Assembly (NCBI GenBank): GCA_025716815.1
Contig: JAIXMN010000021.1
Coordinates: 248,001 to 312,000, forward strand
DNA length: 64,000 nucleotides
Direction of reading: 5' to 3'
DNA from: Dichotomocladium elegans
Lineage: Eukaryota > Mucoromycota > Mucoromycetes > Mucorales > Lichtheimiaceae
The notes beneath the pieces are model-generated. The model made no database searches. It was not told where the DNA came from and saw nothing but the letters and a program-made list of their open reading frames with translations. Numbering within the stretch: the first letter of the stretch is position 1; every line of letters begins with the position of its first letter. A program made the translations under genes and the position numbers. This document shows, piece by piece, positions 1-11,580 of this stretch.

Positions 1-400
1 CAATGGTCCCCGTGAGATAAGCTCGGCGCAACTAAAAAAGACATGGAAGTCCACCATTATCATGGTTAATGGGTATTTCTGCCAGGACTAGGAACGTTTC
101 GGTAAGTTCGGTTCGTTGAAACAAGTGTCTCAATGTATACTCTTGGCATCTTGAACGAGATAATGAACTAAAGGAATAATCTAACCTCCCCCCAACTACT
201 ACGCAGAATACATGTCAGTTTCACGTACTTTTCCCCGACCAATGCCCAATTGTTATGTCTGTTGGAAAGTGTCAACCCGGTAAATGTGAATGGCAATGCA
301 ATCCTTCCAAAGCGCGGTTCTTGCCCTTTTTTCCACGTCTACAAACATGCAAGACGAAAAACAGCCCGCCGGTGGAATCCTTACGATTTCATTTTATTCA
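1..400. other. Intergenic, nothing recognised
   Basis: This stretch lies downstream of the dephospho-CoA kinase stop codon. I see no coding exon with homology that I recognise, no repeat and no RNA gene. An open frame that starts here on the plus strand overlaps the last exon of the kinase and looks like a shadow. Confidence 0.5.
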
Positions 401-1310
401 TTATCGAGTGATAGTCGCTCGCCGTTCAACAACCCAGTTGCCGAGATATGACAGTAAGCGAGGCAAAAATAGTTTGGCAGATATCGCTAGGCCGAAAAGG
501 AATGCAGGTGGCCCAGCATACTCGAGAAGCCACATAGCCGTGGATGGTCGGATGCGTCTGACAAGATTCTTGACCTGGGTCTGGAGCTGGACAAGATCGC
601 TCGAATTGTCCAATACAATATCCGCGCGTGCAACCTTGTCGCTCAATGCCATTTGAGCACGGATACGCTGTGTAGCAGCTTCTTCATCGATCGAGTCGCG
701 TCGCATTAACCGTTGAAGTTGAAGCACCTCTGAACTGTAGGGTCACGCCAATGCTGTCAGTATGATTTACTCCTTTTTCTTTCGGGGGAGGGAGGGAGGA
801 CAAAAAATGACGGTTTTGAGATAACCCCAAACCTACCAATAGACCACAACGGTAGTGCCCACAATCTTGTCCATGCCTGCCTCGAAGAGAAGTGGGACGT
901 CTAACACCACCACATCGGCACCTCGGAGCCAATGAAAGAATGCTTGCTTGAGCATTTCCTTACGCACAGCAGGATGCGTGCACTGATTGAGGAGGCGACG
1001 TTTGGCAGGATCAGAGAAGATCACCTGGCCCAATTTGGGGCGATCCAAATTACCATCGGGCAAAAATACGTCAGGGCCAAAATGTTTGCGAATAAGCTTG
1101 TTAGCCGGTTGACCAGGCTCGACTACCAGGCGTGCAATCTTGTCAGCGTCAATAATGGGTATACCTTGTTCATGGAGCAGCCGGGAAACAGTCGACTTTC
1201 CTAAATGAGACGAGCCAGGAGATGAAATCAATACAATGCAACAATGCTATTGCACCAAAGTGTGTTCTTTTACCCGATGCAATGCCACCGGTAAGACCAA
1301 CGAGTTTCAT
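401..1310 (-). CDS. CAB5: Dephospho-CoA kinase
   Basis: This is a dephospho-CoA kinase, which phosphorylates dephospho-CoA with ATP in the last step of coenzyme A synthesis. The start (ATG at 1310) gives MKLVGLTGGIASGKST, a textbook P-loop at residues 8-16 whose codons are split by intron 1. Further family marks are DADKIAR, HPAVR, VVLDVPLLFEAGMD and the C-terminal RRDSIDEEAA/RIRAQM segment. Introns are 1201-1273 and 735-836, both GT..AG, and the spliced product is 244 aa, close to yeast Cab5 (241 aa). The C-terminus has a hydrophobic stretch (about residues 210-235) that could anchor the enzyme to a membrane, as in other fungal and animal forms; that role is inferred. It lies just downstream of the zinc transporter, on the same strand. 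Confidence 0.93.
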
Positions 1311-1485
1311 TGTGTGTTGTGTAATAAAGAGCGACGTGCATGGTGTACCTGCCTGAAACCTCGCAAAATTGTCTGCGTCTCGTGTGACAATATCCGCTTG
1401 CATGGATTCCCATAGGTGGATATTGAAGGTGTGTGTGGATGTGTTTGATCTATGATTTATTTTTGTTCTGCTTATGATATCTCAT

Positions 1486-3273
<1,788 letters not shown>

Positions 3274-3359
3274 TTATTTTCAAAAATAAATGTCGTAAAC
3301 AAGATAAGAAAAATGTCGCATAGAATTATATAAATTTGTCGTATCAATAGGTAAAAAGA

Positions 3360-3530
3360 ATTCGCATCCATGGATGAAACCCTGTTAGTCAGCAGAAAAC
3401 ACTACGCCTTCTCCAATCCCGTTGACTTACAACACACCGTCCTTCCAAAGGAAGGGGGCTTGCGCCGAAGGGCTGTGGTTATCCTGGGTGCGTCAGCGAT
3501 AACTGACGCGGAAAATTCTTGGTTGGGGTT
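3360..3530 (-). ncRNA. Candidate Fanzor guide RNA (fRNA) scaffold at the 3' end of the nuclease gene
   Basis: Directly downstream of the Fanzor stop codon the minus strand carries a run of strong local hairpins. One is a 7-bp stem (arms 3503-3509 and 3490-3496, 6-nt loop). Another is a 6-bp stem (3450-3455 and 3441-3446, AAA loop). The 12-bp palindrome catccatggatg at 3365-3376 comes last. The region is richer in G+C than the sequence beyond about 3360. In TnpB and Fanzor loci the guide RNA overlaps or follows the 3' end of the nuclease ORF and ends at the element boundary, with the guide taken from flanking DNA. By that rule the guide would lie just below 3360. The location and hairpins are seen; function is inferred. 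Confidence 0.45.
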
Positions 3531-5584
3531 ACGGTCGTCTCGACCCGCCAGAGCGTGCACCTCGTGGCCTTCCTGGCCTTGCCCGTCGTAGTCTCACGCT
3601 GCGCTGCTCTGGTTCAGGTGAGTGTGGCCTTCCACCAGCTGCGGATGCTTGTGCAGCATTTCTTCTCTGGAACCTTGCTGGGATGATACCATCTTCCCGA
3701 AGACCCCGGAGGATATGATGCATGTTGAGAGCCGCCGCCAGATCCCGGTTCCATAACCTTGGTTGACAAACACCCTCTGCCATGCCTGCTGTACAGTTTT
3801 GATTTGTGCATCTATTGAAACATCAAAATACTGTATTATAATCTTTTGGAAATATAACACAACATGCCCGTCCTTCATACCGTAGCAGGCCATGGCAGAT
3901 CGTGAGCGGATTGTCGGGTCGTCGATATGGGCGTGGATTAGGAACCATTTTAAAGGTAGCAAGGCTTTCATTGTCACATACAGGGCAGCACTTGCTTGTC
4001 TTGTACTCGTCGATCAAATAAATATTGCAATTGTTCTTCTTCAACAGCCGCCGGAAGCCGACACCACGGATAGGCTCGTGATATCTTGTATGCGGCGCAG
4101 ACCAATTTCCCATCACGAAAACGGACCTACAGCCAAACTTCGCATTCAAAGAGTCAAGAAGCTTTTCATCTGCTTGCTGCTTCTTGTAAAACGCTGACAG
4201 GCGAAGTTTTCGAAAAAGAAATTGCGGGTTCGGGTGGTTCGTAGTGGTTGTCGCGTAGAAAGACTTGAGAACTACAGAGACCCGATTCTTGGCGGCGAGG
4301 TATCCGTCGTAGTTGGGCACGAAAAGCGTATGACTTTGAAATTGAGATAGATTCTGCTCAGCCAACGCGACCTCGGGTCGCTCTAACTTGAGTCGTTCTC
4401 GGAGTCTGCGGTACCGTTTGGTCTTCCGTGTATGATCTTGAAGCTGCTTTGTATATCGGATGGTCTGGTGGTTGTCGGGTGACGAGTTCTCATGAACGCA
4501 ATACAACAGGTCCCTTCTGCCAGGATCAATGGTGACCCATTGTCCTCTATAGTCTTCGTTCCGGACTATCTGTGGGGTGACGTATTCGATATCTTCGCTC
4601 TGGATGCCAAATCTCTGTCCGAAACCCGATTGAAGGCCATTTGTCTTCTTGAACACAGTAACACCGACGCCATCAGTGTGAATAGTCCCACGGAATTGGA
4701 GCAGCTCGGATTCTTGGGGTTTGAAAGCTCTTGATTTCAGGTTTACAACACGTCTCCAGTACTCCATATTGCTTGTGTGGGATTCCATTTTGCAGCCCAG
4801 GATTGGCCTTGGCGGCGTAATAGATACTCTGGTGTTGGAATTGGTGGTTTCGGGAGTAAGCGTTTAAGACAGGTTATAGGATATCGTATGCTTCCCGAAG
4901 AAATCCAGGTTCGGCGTTAATGTCTTCCCTCAAAACACCTCGACGGGCAATTGCTAGCTTGAATCCTGTGGCATGCCGGGTGATGGTTTCATAAAGGTCC
5001 TGGCGTACTTGATCGGGGCTTAGGCCCTGTGCGATTAACTCTCGCTTGCGGTCGGCTTTTCGCTGACGAAGATTCAGGATGACATTGATGACACGCCGAA
5101 GGTGTTGCCCGAACCGCATGTGGACATTATTCACGTAAGCAGTATAAATCTTGGTGCCTTCGTAAGAAGAACATTGCTGGGAATAAGGGAACGCAGGCCT
5201 GTCGTATCCGGATATCCGAAGGTACTCATCTTTGTGGCGATTAATTAGTTCTCGGATGCGGGCAGTTTCACCTTGGGTGCGGCGTTCGGCTTTGTTAACC
5301 ATGGAGAGCCAAACTTCTGAAAAGAACTTCTCCGTGATGTTTTCCTGGATGTTAAAAGTTGGATCGCGCGCTGCCTCGTTGATGAAAATATATTTGGCGA
5401 ACGCGTACGCCTGTGTTGTGGTGTTGTGGACAAGGTCAACCAACTGATACAGACGTTCACGGTACTGCTGTCGCCAGCCGATGCCCCGTATGGACGATTT
5501 CACCCCAATTATACGGCCAGTGCGGTCAATGCTGTGGCCAGTGCGCATGCCTTCGTGAATGACGGGGCGGTGGGGTTGGGCCAT
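3529..5584 (-). pseudogene. Fanzor (eukaryotic TnpB-like RNA-guided nuclease), decayed
   Basis: Three coding blocks match a Fanzor protein. Block 1 (5584-4874) is the helical N-terminal part, starting at an ATG and ending in a stop at 4874. Block 2 (about 4797-3881) holds FKPQ, IHTDGVGVTVFKK, the first RuvC aspartate in TIDPGRRDLLY, then FVMGNWSAPHTRYHEP, IDEYKTS and the zinc-finger pair CPVC. Block 3 (3811-3529) restores the remaining Cys residues and the last RuvC motif, RLWNRDLAAALN. A clean 69-nt GT..AG intron (3812-3880) joins blocks 2 and 3: splicing gives CHGLLRCTNQNC, the expected zinc-finger segment. Between blocks 1 and 2 the frame is broken, and the family's middle segment seems missing, so I call it a pseudogene. 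The RuvC aspartates survive. In this family the protein cuts DNA guided by an RNA made from its own 3' flank. Confidence 0.85.
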
Positions 5585-5797
5585 TTGGTGGGTGAAGACC
5601 TAGGGTATATTATTTCTTAGTATCGCAGAGCCGTAAATGTGGTGCTGTGTTATTTTCTGTAGGCTGTATGGGCTCTAGTTTTGTATGTGGATAATGGAAA
5701 GGGACAGCTTGCTTGAGCATCACTATTTATAGTGTCAGCAATGATCCATCTCCACAGTGTTTTTCTTTTTCCCACTGGGTTCTTTAATGAGGTTTTA
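5585..5797. other. Upstream flank of the Fanzor gene
   Basis: This short stretch lies between the Fanzor start codon and the MITE. It probably holds the Fanzor promoter. No terminal inverted repeat of a larger Fanzor-carrying element could be recognised here. Confidence 0.3.
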
Positions 5798-5953
5798 CAG
5801 TGGCCGCTCATTATAGTGATATTCATTATAATGATAATTCGTTATAGCGATACACTTCATGAAGGACAAAATTGCCAGGTAGGGCTTATTCCAATTCATT
5901 ATAGTGATGCGATTTCCTGGAACCGAGGGTATCACTATAACGGGCGGCCACTG
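5798..5953. mobile_element. MITE with 24-bp terminal inverted repeats and TA target duplication (Tc1/mariner-pogo type)
   Basis: The element is 156 bp and begins CAGTGGCCGCTCATTATAGT; it ends with the near-exact inverse, CACTATAACGGGCGGCCACTG. Arms 5798-5821 and 5930-5953 match at 22 of 24 positions by eye. It is flanked on both sides by TA, the target duplication made by Tc1/mariner and pogo-type transposases. Inside, the motif ATTATAGTGATA and variants recur (5809-5821, 5824-5837, 5840-5852, 5898-5908), which look like subterminal transposase-binding repeats. There is no room for a protein, so it must be non-autonomous and mobilised in trans. Confidence 0.85.
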
Positions 5954-5954
5954 T

Positions 5955-6397
5955 ATCGACGTGAGGGAGGTCTGAAATCAACAATGAAATCCCAAACAAT
6001 TCCAACAAGTAATTCCAAGAGACCATCTCAAGAATAATCCGATACATATCCGGCACTTGTGTAGTGTAGGAAGATTGTATTTCTTTTCGTACTCTCTCAG
6101 TCTCTTACAACACAACAAAACACGACACTGCTGTCATCCTTATCCATACGTTCAGAAAGTGTAGGTACATAATGAATAATTTCTCTGAATATTACAATGA
6201 GAACACAGGAGTCTCCTGAAAGCCATTACTTCATTATTCCATTTGATAACCAGCTTCGGAGTTACAATCCCCAGGCTAAATGGCTCATTGACAAAGAAAG
6301 CACACTCTGATAGTTCTTTGTTCTTTCCAAGAATAAACTTAGTCTTCTCGATATAGGATTCTTTTGAGTACGGCTATTTTTAGCGAAAATTGCATTC
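5955..6397. other. Intergenic, nothing recognised
   Basis: AT-rich sequence between the MITE and the transposase relic. No coding exon, repeat or RNA gene could be supported. Confidence 0.4.
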
Positions 6398-6800
6398 TAG
6401 AACAATAAATGCTCTTCATTGAGAATACACGATCGGCCCTCTGCTTCTACGTTTCTTAAAATGCTGTCAGGGTCCTTCTCGCACTGCAATGCCCATATCT
6501 CTAGGCTGAACGAACATGGATTCCCAGCAACGGATGCACTCAAGACCTCCTCAAACACCAGTTTGAAACATCTGACCTTGCCTTGATCAGTGTATGCTGT
6601 ATAACTGCCCTTGATCCCCGCTTCTTTCGCTTGGGAATGTGTGTGAGAGTAAACTCAGAGTTATCTTTGCACGATATGCTACGCAGATATTCAGTGTAAG
6701 AACAAACGGATTGAAGTGAGTACATTTCCTCATCAGCGACATGACCTTGGCCATCGTTGTAAAATAATAGATTGCTCATTTCAAAATGTAAAAGTTTATA
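6398..6800 (-). pseudogene. Relic of a Tc1-like transposase (N-terminal/HTH part)
   Basis: The minus strand starts near 6780 with MSNLLFYNDGQGHVADEEMY, then HIPKRK and further fragments in shifted frames. The same order appears in the relic at 39361-39800 (MSNLFFYYDGQGHVVDEEMY, HIPKRK, YTDQDKVRFF, QRWALQYEKDPDS, GRLGILNKEHK). That copy shows a helix-turn-helix and linker typical of Tc1/IS630-like transposases of Mucoromycota. Both copies stop at the same point and lack the DDE catalytic domain. Frameshifts break this copy, so it is dead. Family assignment is by motif only. Confidence 0.6.
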
Positions 6801-6968
6801 AAGAGAAAGAGTCATAAGGATGAGATGGATTTGCGACATCTTTCCGTGTATGTATGCGACTTTTGCTTTGTCATCATGCGTAAAGATTTCCGGACAAAAA
6901 TGCGATTTGTATTTTTGCGATCCTGCGACTTCAAAACTGGCAGGGTGCGACTTTGATTTTGAAAAATG

Positions 6969-6992
6969 GTATATATATATATATATATATAT
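6969..6992. repeat. TA dinucleotide microsatellite
   Basis: An uninterrupted run of alternating T and A of about 24 bp, just beyond the transposase relic. A simple slippage repeat. Confidence 0.9.
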
Positions 6993-7055
6993 GATGGGTT
7001 TAGCATTTGTACATGGCAAAATAAAATAAAAGGAGGATATCTGCTTTGATTATTT

Positions 7056-8611
7056 CTAGAGGAAGTACTCGATATGCGATTCCTATGTCATCAATGAAAC
7101 ATTACCATGCCTTTGCTTAACTTCTTTTCTTTCCATCCCTTACCTTGAGTTGCATCTGCTGCGGGTTCCGATCATTCTCAGGAGCAGCATCAAAAACATT
7201 AAAGAACCGTGATCCATCCACGCCGACCTCAAGAATGGATGCAAGGTTCCCGCAACGATAACAGTAATTGGGCGCAGACCAGACCGTTGAAAGCTTATCA
7301 TCGAACAGGACCTAATCATTGATTTTAGATTCCGCATATACTTTTCAGTCTATGTTAGACATGCCTGATAACCCGCGTTGCATAACTGATGTGCCCGCAG
7401 TATGTGGCTCATCCCGTTTATGTGTAGAAATCTGTCAACCACGAGGCTGCCGAATGTGTAGCCTGCGCCTCTGCACCGTTTCTAGTATTAGTTTTCTTGG
7501 ATGCATAAGCCCATTTCCATTCCTTCCCCCTTATCACCAACATCGCCCTGGTGGTGCAGATTTACCGTGCAGATATAGCAAACTCCTCCTTGTCCGGATC
7601 CGGATCAGACCATACCAAGTCGGCCATTGCTCCTTCGTGCGGAATTTCTATCAAAAGCATGATGTTTAAGTCTTCAACTACTTTTATACTAGATAGAGTA
7701 TTTACCCCGAAATCTATCAATGACTTTGATTTGATCCAGGATATGAATTGTAGGTGATAATCCTAGAAAACCGACCATCGATCCAGTTAAACAGAGTGGG
7801 AATCTACTAGCCAGTATTACCTCCTTTACCCCCACATCTTACCTCCGTGCACGCAAAAGATGCTGTTATCAATCACCACTGATAGGGTAAGGAAATCAAA
7901 CATATCCGTAAAATACTGCCATACTTGTTGCGATCCGTATTTCCGCATGCACTCGGTATAAAATCCATAGGTCTGAGTATGAGCCAATAATTTGGCATCC
8001 GTGTTTCTTTAATACATTTGGTATCGCACATACTCTCTCGTTCCAATTTTAGCATGCTCAGCTATCCCACCTGTGTTACTGCTCTCGATTCATGGTTGCC
8101 CCGTACAAGCTGTACACGATCAGGGTATCGCAATTTAAGACATGTCAATAATGAAATCGTTTCCACGCTAAATAATCCACGGTCCACGTAATCGCCTTGA
8201 TGGTACATTAGCTCATATCCCATTCCCATCAACTTTTGAGCGATATGTACCCAAGAATAAATAATTTGTATCGGGACAGTATCCGCCAATCCGAAATATC
8301 TCAATGAGATCGTAATATTGCCTTAAATGAAGTACACCCATTGGGACTCAGTCGAAACCAAACAAACACTCATATGCAATGGTGGCTGCTGCGTACCAGG
8401 TCTTGCTCCAATATAAATCACGAAAAGAAAGAAAAAAGACTCACCCATGAATGTCACCTACAACTGTCACAGGTGCGCTGATATTGACGACATTGCTCTC
8501 CCGCATCAACAGCTCTTTCGTCCGCTCGCAGATCTCCTTGAGCACACATTCCGCAAGGAGTTGCTTTTTATAGAGGCGTTCCAAGCAAGCATCAAGATCA
8601 AGTTCTACCAT
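7056..8611 (-). CDS. PPG1: Serine/threonine protein phosphatase catalytic subunit, PPG1 type (PP2A-like)
   Basis: This is a PP2A-family phosphatase, closest to yeast Ppg1, which acts in the Far/STRIPAK complex and glycogen metabolism. The N-terminus [16 protein letters not shown] and the tail [11 protein letters not shown] mark the PPG1 branch. Metal and phosphate motifs are complete: GDIHG (residues 52-56), GDYVDRG (80-86), GNHES and [12 protein letters not shown]. Nine exons are separated by introns 8322-8444, 8196-8250, 7973-8070, 7763-7842, 7648-7705, 7471-7565, 7312-7364 and 7083-7143; together they encode 310 aa. The seventh intron starts with GC (GCATGT) rather than GT. The last 27-nt exon adds ESHIEYFL, whose YFL end is the PP2A-type tail that is methylated on leucine. 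The start is the ATG at 8611. It is divergent from PEX14. Confidence 0.92.
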
Positions 8612-9078
8612 TTTGTAAAAGATCCTTCTTGGCAACTCGCTCTTGGTGAATGGAAAGTTTGATGTCGGGTGGAGGAAGGCGATGAAGCGAGAAGAAGGAG
8701 AGGGGCAGAGAGAGGGAGGGGAGAACAGGATGAAACAAGCGTTTGAAGTGTCCCAATCAAAAACAGAATGCCTGTCGGAGCTTAACGTCTAAAGATCAAA
8801 GTATACGCACACTCTGCTTACAGGATGCAACTTTCTATTCGATTACGTAAGGACAACGATGGGGATCTACCAGCATCTTCTTCTTTTTGGCAGGATCACC
8901 GCCAAAAATCTTGACCGGATATAAAGTATCCATCTTAAAGGTGTAAACCAAGGGAAGAATGGGACATGGCCTCCTTTGAGCGCTGAAAACCGAAGCTGAG
9001 TTATACCTGCCCGAATTCTAATTATCACATTCACCTGAAAATCGATGCCTGGAGTTCAACTGCTTTTTTCCCTTTACC
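8612..9078. promoter_or_regulatory. Divergent promoter region between PPG1 and PEX14
   Basis: The 467 bp between two start codons that point away from each other must hold both promoters. I saw GA-rich tracts (about 8686-8725) but no TATA box that I would defend. Confidence 0.5.
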
Positions 9079-10380
9079 ATGACTAACGACAATTCGGGCG
9101 CCAGCAGCAGCTCTCCAACGTCTGAACCAAAGGAAGCAGGCTCCCGTCTGCGTCCGTCTTCATCACCTCTGCCTAGCACCTCGCAAACATCGCCATCACC
9201 GTCTCCTGCCGCACCTGCTCAGCATACCGGAGCGTCTGCTGCCTCGGCTGCTCCCAGTGAGTCATCCCAGCCATCGACTACTGGCGCCACCGCCACTACC
9301 ACCACTACCACTGCTGCTGCTGCTGCTTCCTCTTCTGCATTACGAGAAGATCTCTTGAAATCGGCCGTCTCATTCTTGTCCTCACCCAACGTCCGCTCTG
9401 CAGAAACAGCCAAGAAAGTTGCCTTCTTGCGTCAGAAAGGGCTTACCCAAGCAGAAATTGAGGAAGCTTTTAAACGTGTGGGGGAAAGCGGAGTCAATGC
9501 AGCTGCGCAGACGCCGGTTCAGGTCTGAGCCTTACTAGAAGAAAATGAGAGGTTTTACGCGCTCTAACACAGCTAATCACCCTCTAGACGAGCACGTCTG
9601 CTCCTACTGCAGGACCTGTTGCGCCTCGACCGGCAGTACCGCCACGCCCTACCACCGCTTATACTCAGGTTGTCTACTATCCTTTACCGCCAGCACCTCC
9701 GATGCCTTTCCAGCGGATAGTCGGACTAGCGCTTTTGGTTGGAGTTAGTACAGTGGGTCTCACAGCCGCGGTGCTAAATATTATTAAGGTAAATGAAGAG
9801 GAGATCGGGTTAGTGCGTGTATATAAAGGAATAAGCGAACATGTTGACAAACTTATTGTGGTTTTGCTTCTAGCGCTTTATTGGTCCCATCTTTGATTCG
9901 ATTGCGAAATACCAGCTCTCACGCTACTCAGATCGCAGAGAGGGATTCAAGATGCTCAAAGAAACGCTAACGAAGGAGGAGAAGAAGGATGATCTTGACG
10001 AGGTACTCGCTGAAGAGGAGAATACGCTGGTTAAAGTTACGGAAAAACACCAAGTTCTATCAGAAAAATTATCGCGCCTCGTAACGATTATAGATGACCG
10101 GGTAAAGACGCTTCAGAGCCGTGAACCATACGGCTCATTGCGAGACAATCTTTCAGGTTTGAAGGATGTAATTACGCAGCAATCCGATAGCATCTATTCG
10201 TCCTACTCGCCATATAGCGTCGGCCGAAGTAATAGCCCAGAATCGCCAGCCATCCAGAGCTTTAAGAGCGAGATCCGTAGTTTCAAGGGGATGTTGCTAA
10301 ACCGACGCAACTTCCCCATGGTCAACGCCGGACGGCCATCCACCCCCATCAAGCAGGAGCCATCACAAGCACCCCAGTAA
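9079..10380 (+). CDS. PEX14: Peroxin-14 (peroxisomal docking/import channel subunit)
   Basis: Pex14 docks the cargo receptors Pex5/Pex7 at the peroxisome and forms part of the import pore. The conserved N-terminal receptor-binding domain is clear at about residues 88-137 (LREDLLKSAVSFLSSPNVRS, then KKVAFLRQKGLT and IEEAFKRVG). It is preceded by a long Ser/Thr/Ala/Pro-rich leader. A proline-rich spacer leads to one membrane helix (about 192-214, IVGLALLVGVSTVGL), followed by a coiled coil. Introns are 9523-9587 and 9789-9873; the spliced protein is 383 aa. All three exons join in frame. Confidence 0.93.
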
Positions 10381-10465
10381 AATGAAAATTAATACCAAAA
10401 CCTGTAGATTGATTTTGCTTCATTTTCAAAATAAATATGAAAGATTACAGATAATATCCCCTTTG

Positions 10466-10825
10466 CATTCTGACTTACCAACCCGACTCACACCAAGTAT
10501 ATCTAGATATGCACATGGCAATAACTATGGCGGATAATTGGTGGCGCCCGAGGAGTGGCAGCATGAGCAAGGACACGCTGAAGGCGCAATGGTGGGCACA
10601 AAACTTGGGAAAAGCAGGGCATCGGCAAATTGCACCGGGTAGGCGCAGGGGCGAGCAAGATGACAACCAAAAAAAATGAGAGCACCTGGGGTGGAAGCGA
10701 CGCCGAAGCCACGACAGGGGCAGGCACAAGCAACCCAAGACGCGAGAAAAAGAGGGGAAGGCCCTGCCTGAAGGCAGTCAAACTGGATGATGCGATATCC
10801 GTTTTGACCTCTCTTCCATGGCTCA
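10466..10825 (+). repeat. Dispersed repeat, copy A
   Basis: This segment matches, in inverted orientation, the segment at 29205-29511. Shared landmarks in the same order are CATTCTGACTTACCAACCCG (with changes), a GCACATGGCAATAACTATGG block, a purine-rich AAAAA/GGGG stretch, and an exact 17-mer GCCTGAAGGCAGTCAAA at 10766-10782. Divergence is moderate with indels. Open frames in it are not conserved between the copies, so it is probably a non-coding interspersed element (SINE- or MITE-like). I could not define terminal repeats or a Pol III promoter. Confidence 0.65.
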
Positions 10826-10977
10826 CCAAGTAGGGGTACTATAGGCCAATCTGCAAAGGACAGAAGGTGTTAGAATCGAATACACGCAAGGCGACATAAA
10901 GACTCATAAAGGATAACTCATGGAAGAGAAGTCAAGGATGGATTTGATAAAAAGGAAATAATTCGTTCGTAGCCTCT

Positions 10978-11340
10978 ATGATATCCTCCCTCAGAAGACT
11001 TACATCTACGACTCTCATCGCTGCTATTTCACGGTGCGTCTTGTCTATCAGTCTACAGCTTTTGTTGCAGACAAGTTTAGACGGGCCCTTTGATTTTTCG
11101 GATCGCCAATATGATGATCAAATCAACACAAGCGATGACTCAGCTGGAAAGCATCGGATCAGGGATAATCCAATTTATCAGAACGTGATAGACGAAGTGA
11201 CATTGTTTGATTACGAGGCAGCAAGAAAACCCATGTTGTTGTGCGCCATGGGCTGCATATTAAAATCACTACTGCATCAAACTAGTTGTCTCATATCAAT
11301 GATAAACAAACATACGCTCCATAAAGAACTCACAGCATGA
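10978..11340 (+). CDS. Hypothetical ORF, doubtful
   Basis: A 120-aa open frame starts with an ATG. Its first 30 residues are rich in Ser, Leu and Arg, which could be a targeting or membrane segment. I do not recognise it. The middle (SDRQYDDQINTSDDSAG to DEVTLFDYEAARKP) is hydrophilic and looks more like a real protein than random frame. There is no paralogue in the window. It sits between a dispersed repeat and a transposase relic, so it may be a gene fragment. Confidence 0.2.
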   Translation: MISSLRRLTSTTLIAAISRCVLSISLQLLLQTSLDGPFDFSDRQYDDQINTSDDSAGKHRIRDNPIYQNVIDEVTLFDYEAARKPMLLCAMGCILKSLLHQTSCLISMINKHTLHKELTA

Positions 11341-11580
11341 CAAAGTCCTTTATACATCTGTTTCGCTGACGAATTGTTCTATCCAAATCATACAAGTGAC
11401 CATTCACCCATCATAGTTATTGGCTCTAAATTTCAACAATCATTTCAACATGTCCAAAAATATCTGGGATCCGATATCTTCTCATATTCACTCTTTTTAA
11501 ACATATACGTATACATAATACATACCGTGATGGTCCCTGTAGAACTATCACAAGTCGGATCATAGGTTTTCCCCATTATG
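11341..11580. other. Intergenic, nothing recognised
   Basis: AT-rich stretch without a supported gene, next to the transposase relic. Confidence 0.35.

Noticed and set aside
6812..7029. Open frames on both strands with runs of Ile-Tyr
   Set aside because: They are made by the TA microsatellite and have no other support.
9219..9413. Minus-strand frame rich in Ala and Val
   Set aside because: Antisense shadow of the Ser/Thr/Ala-rich leader of PEX14.
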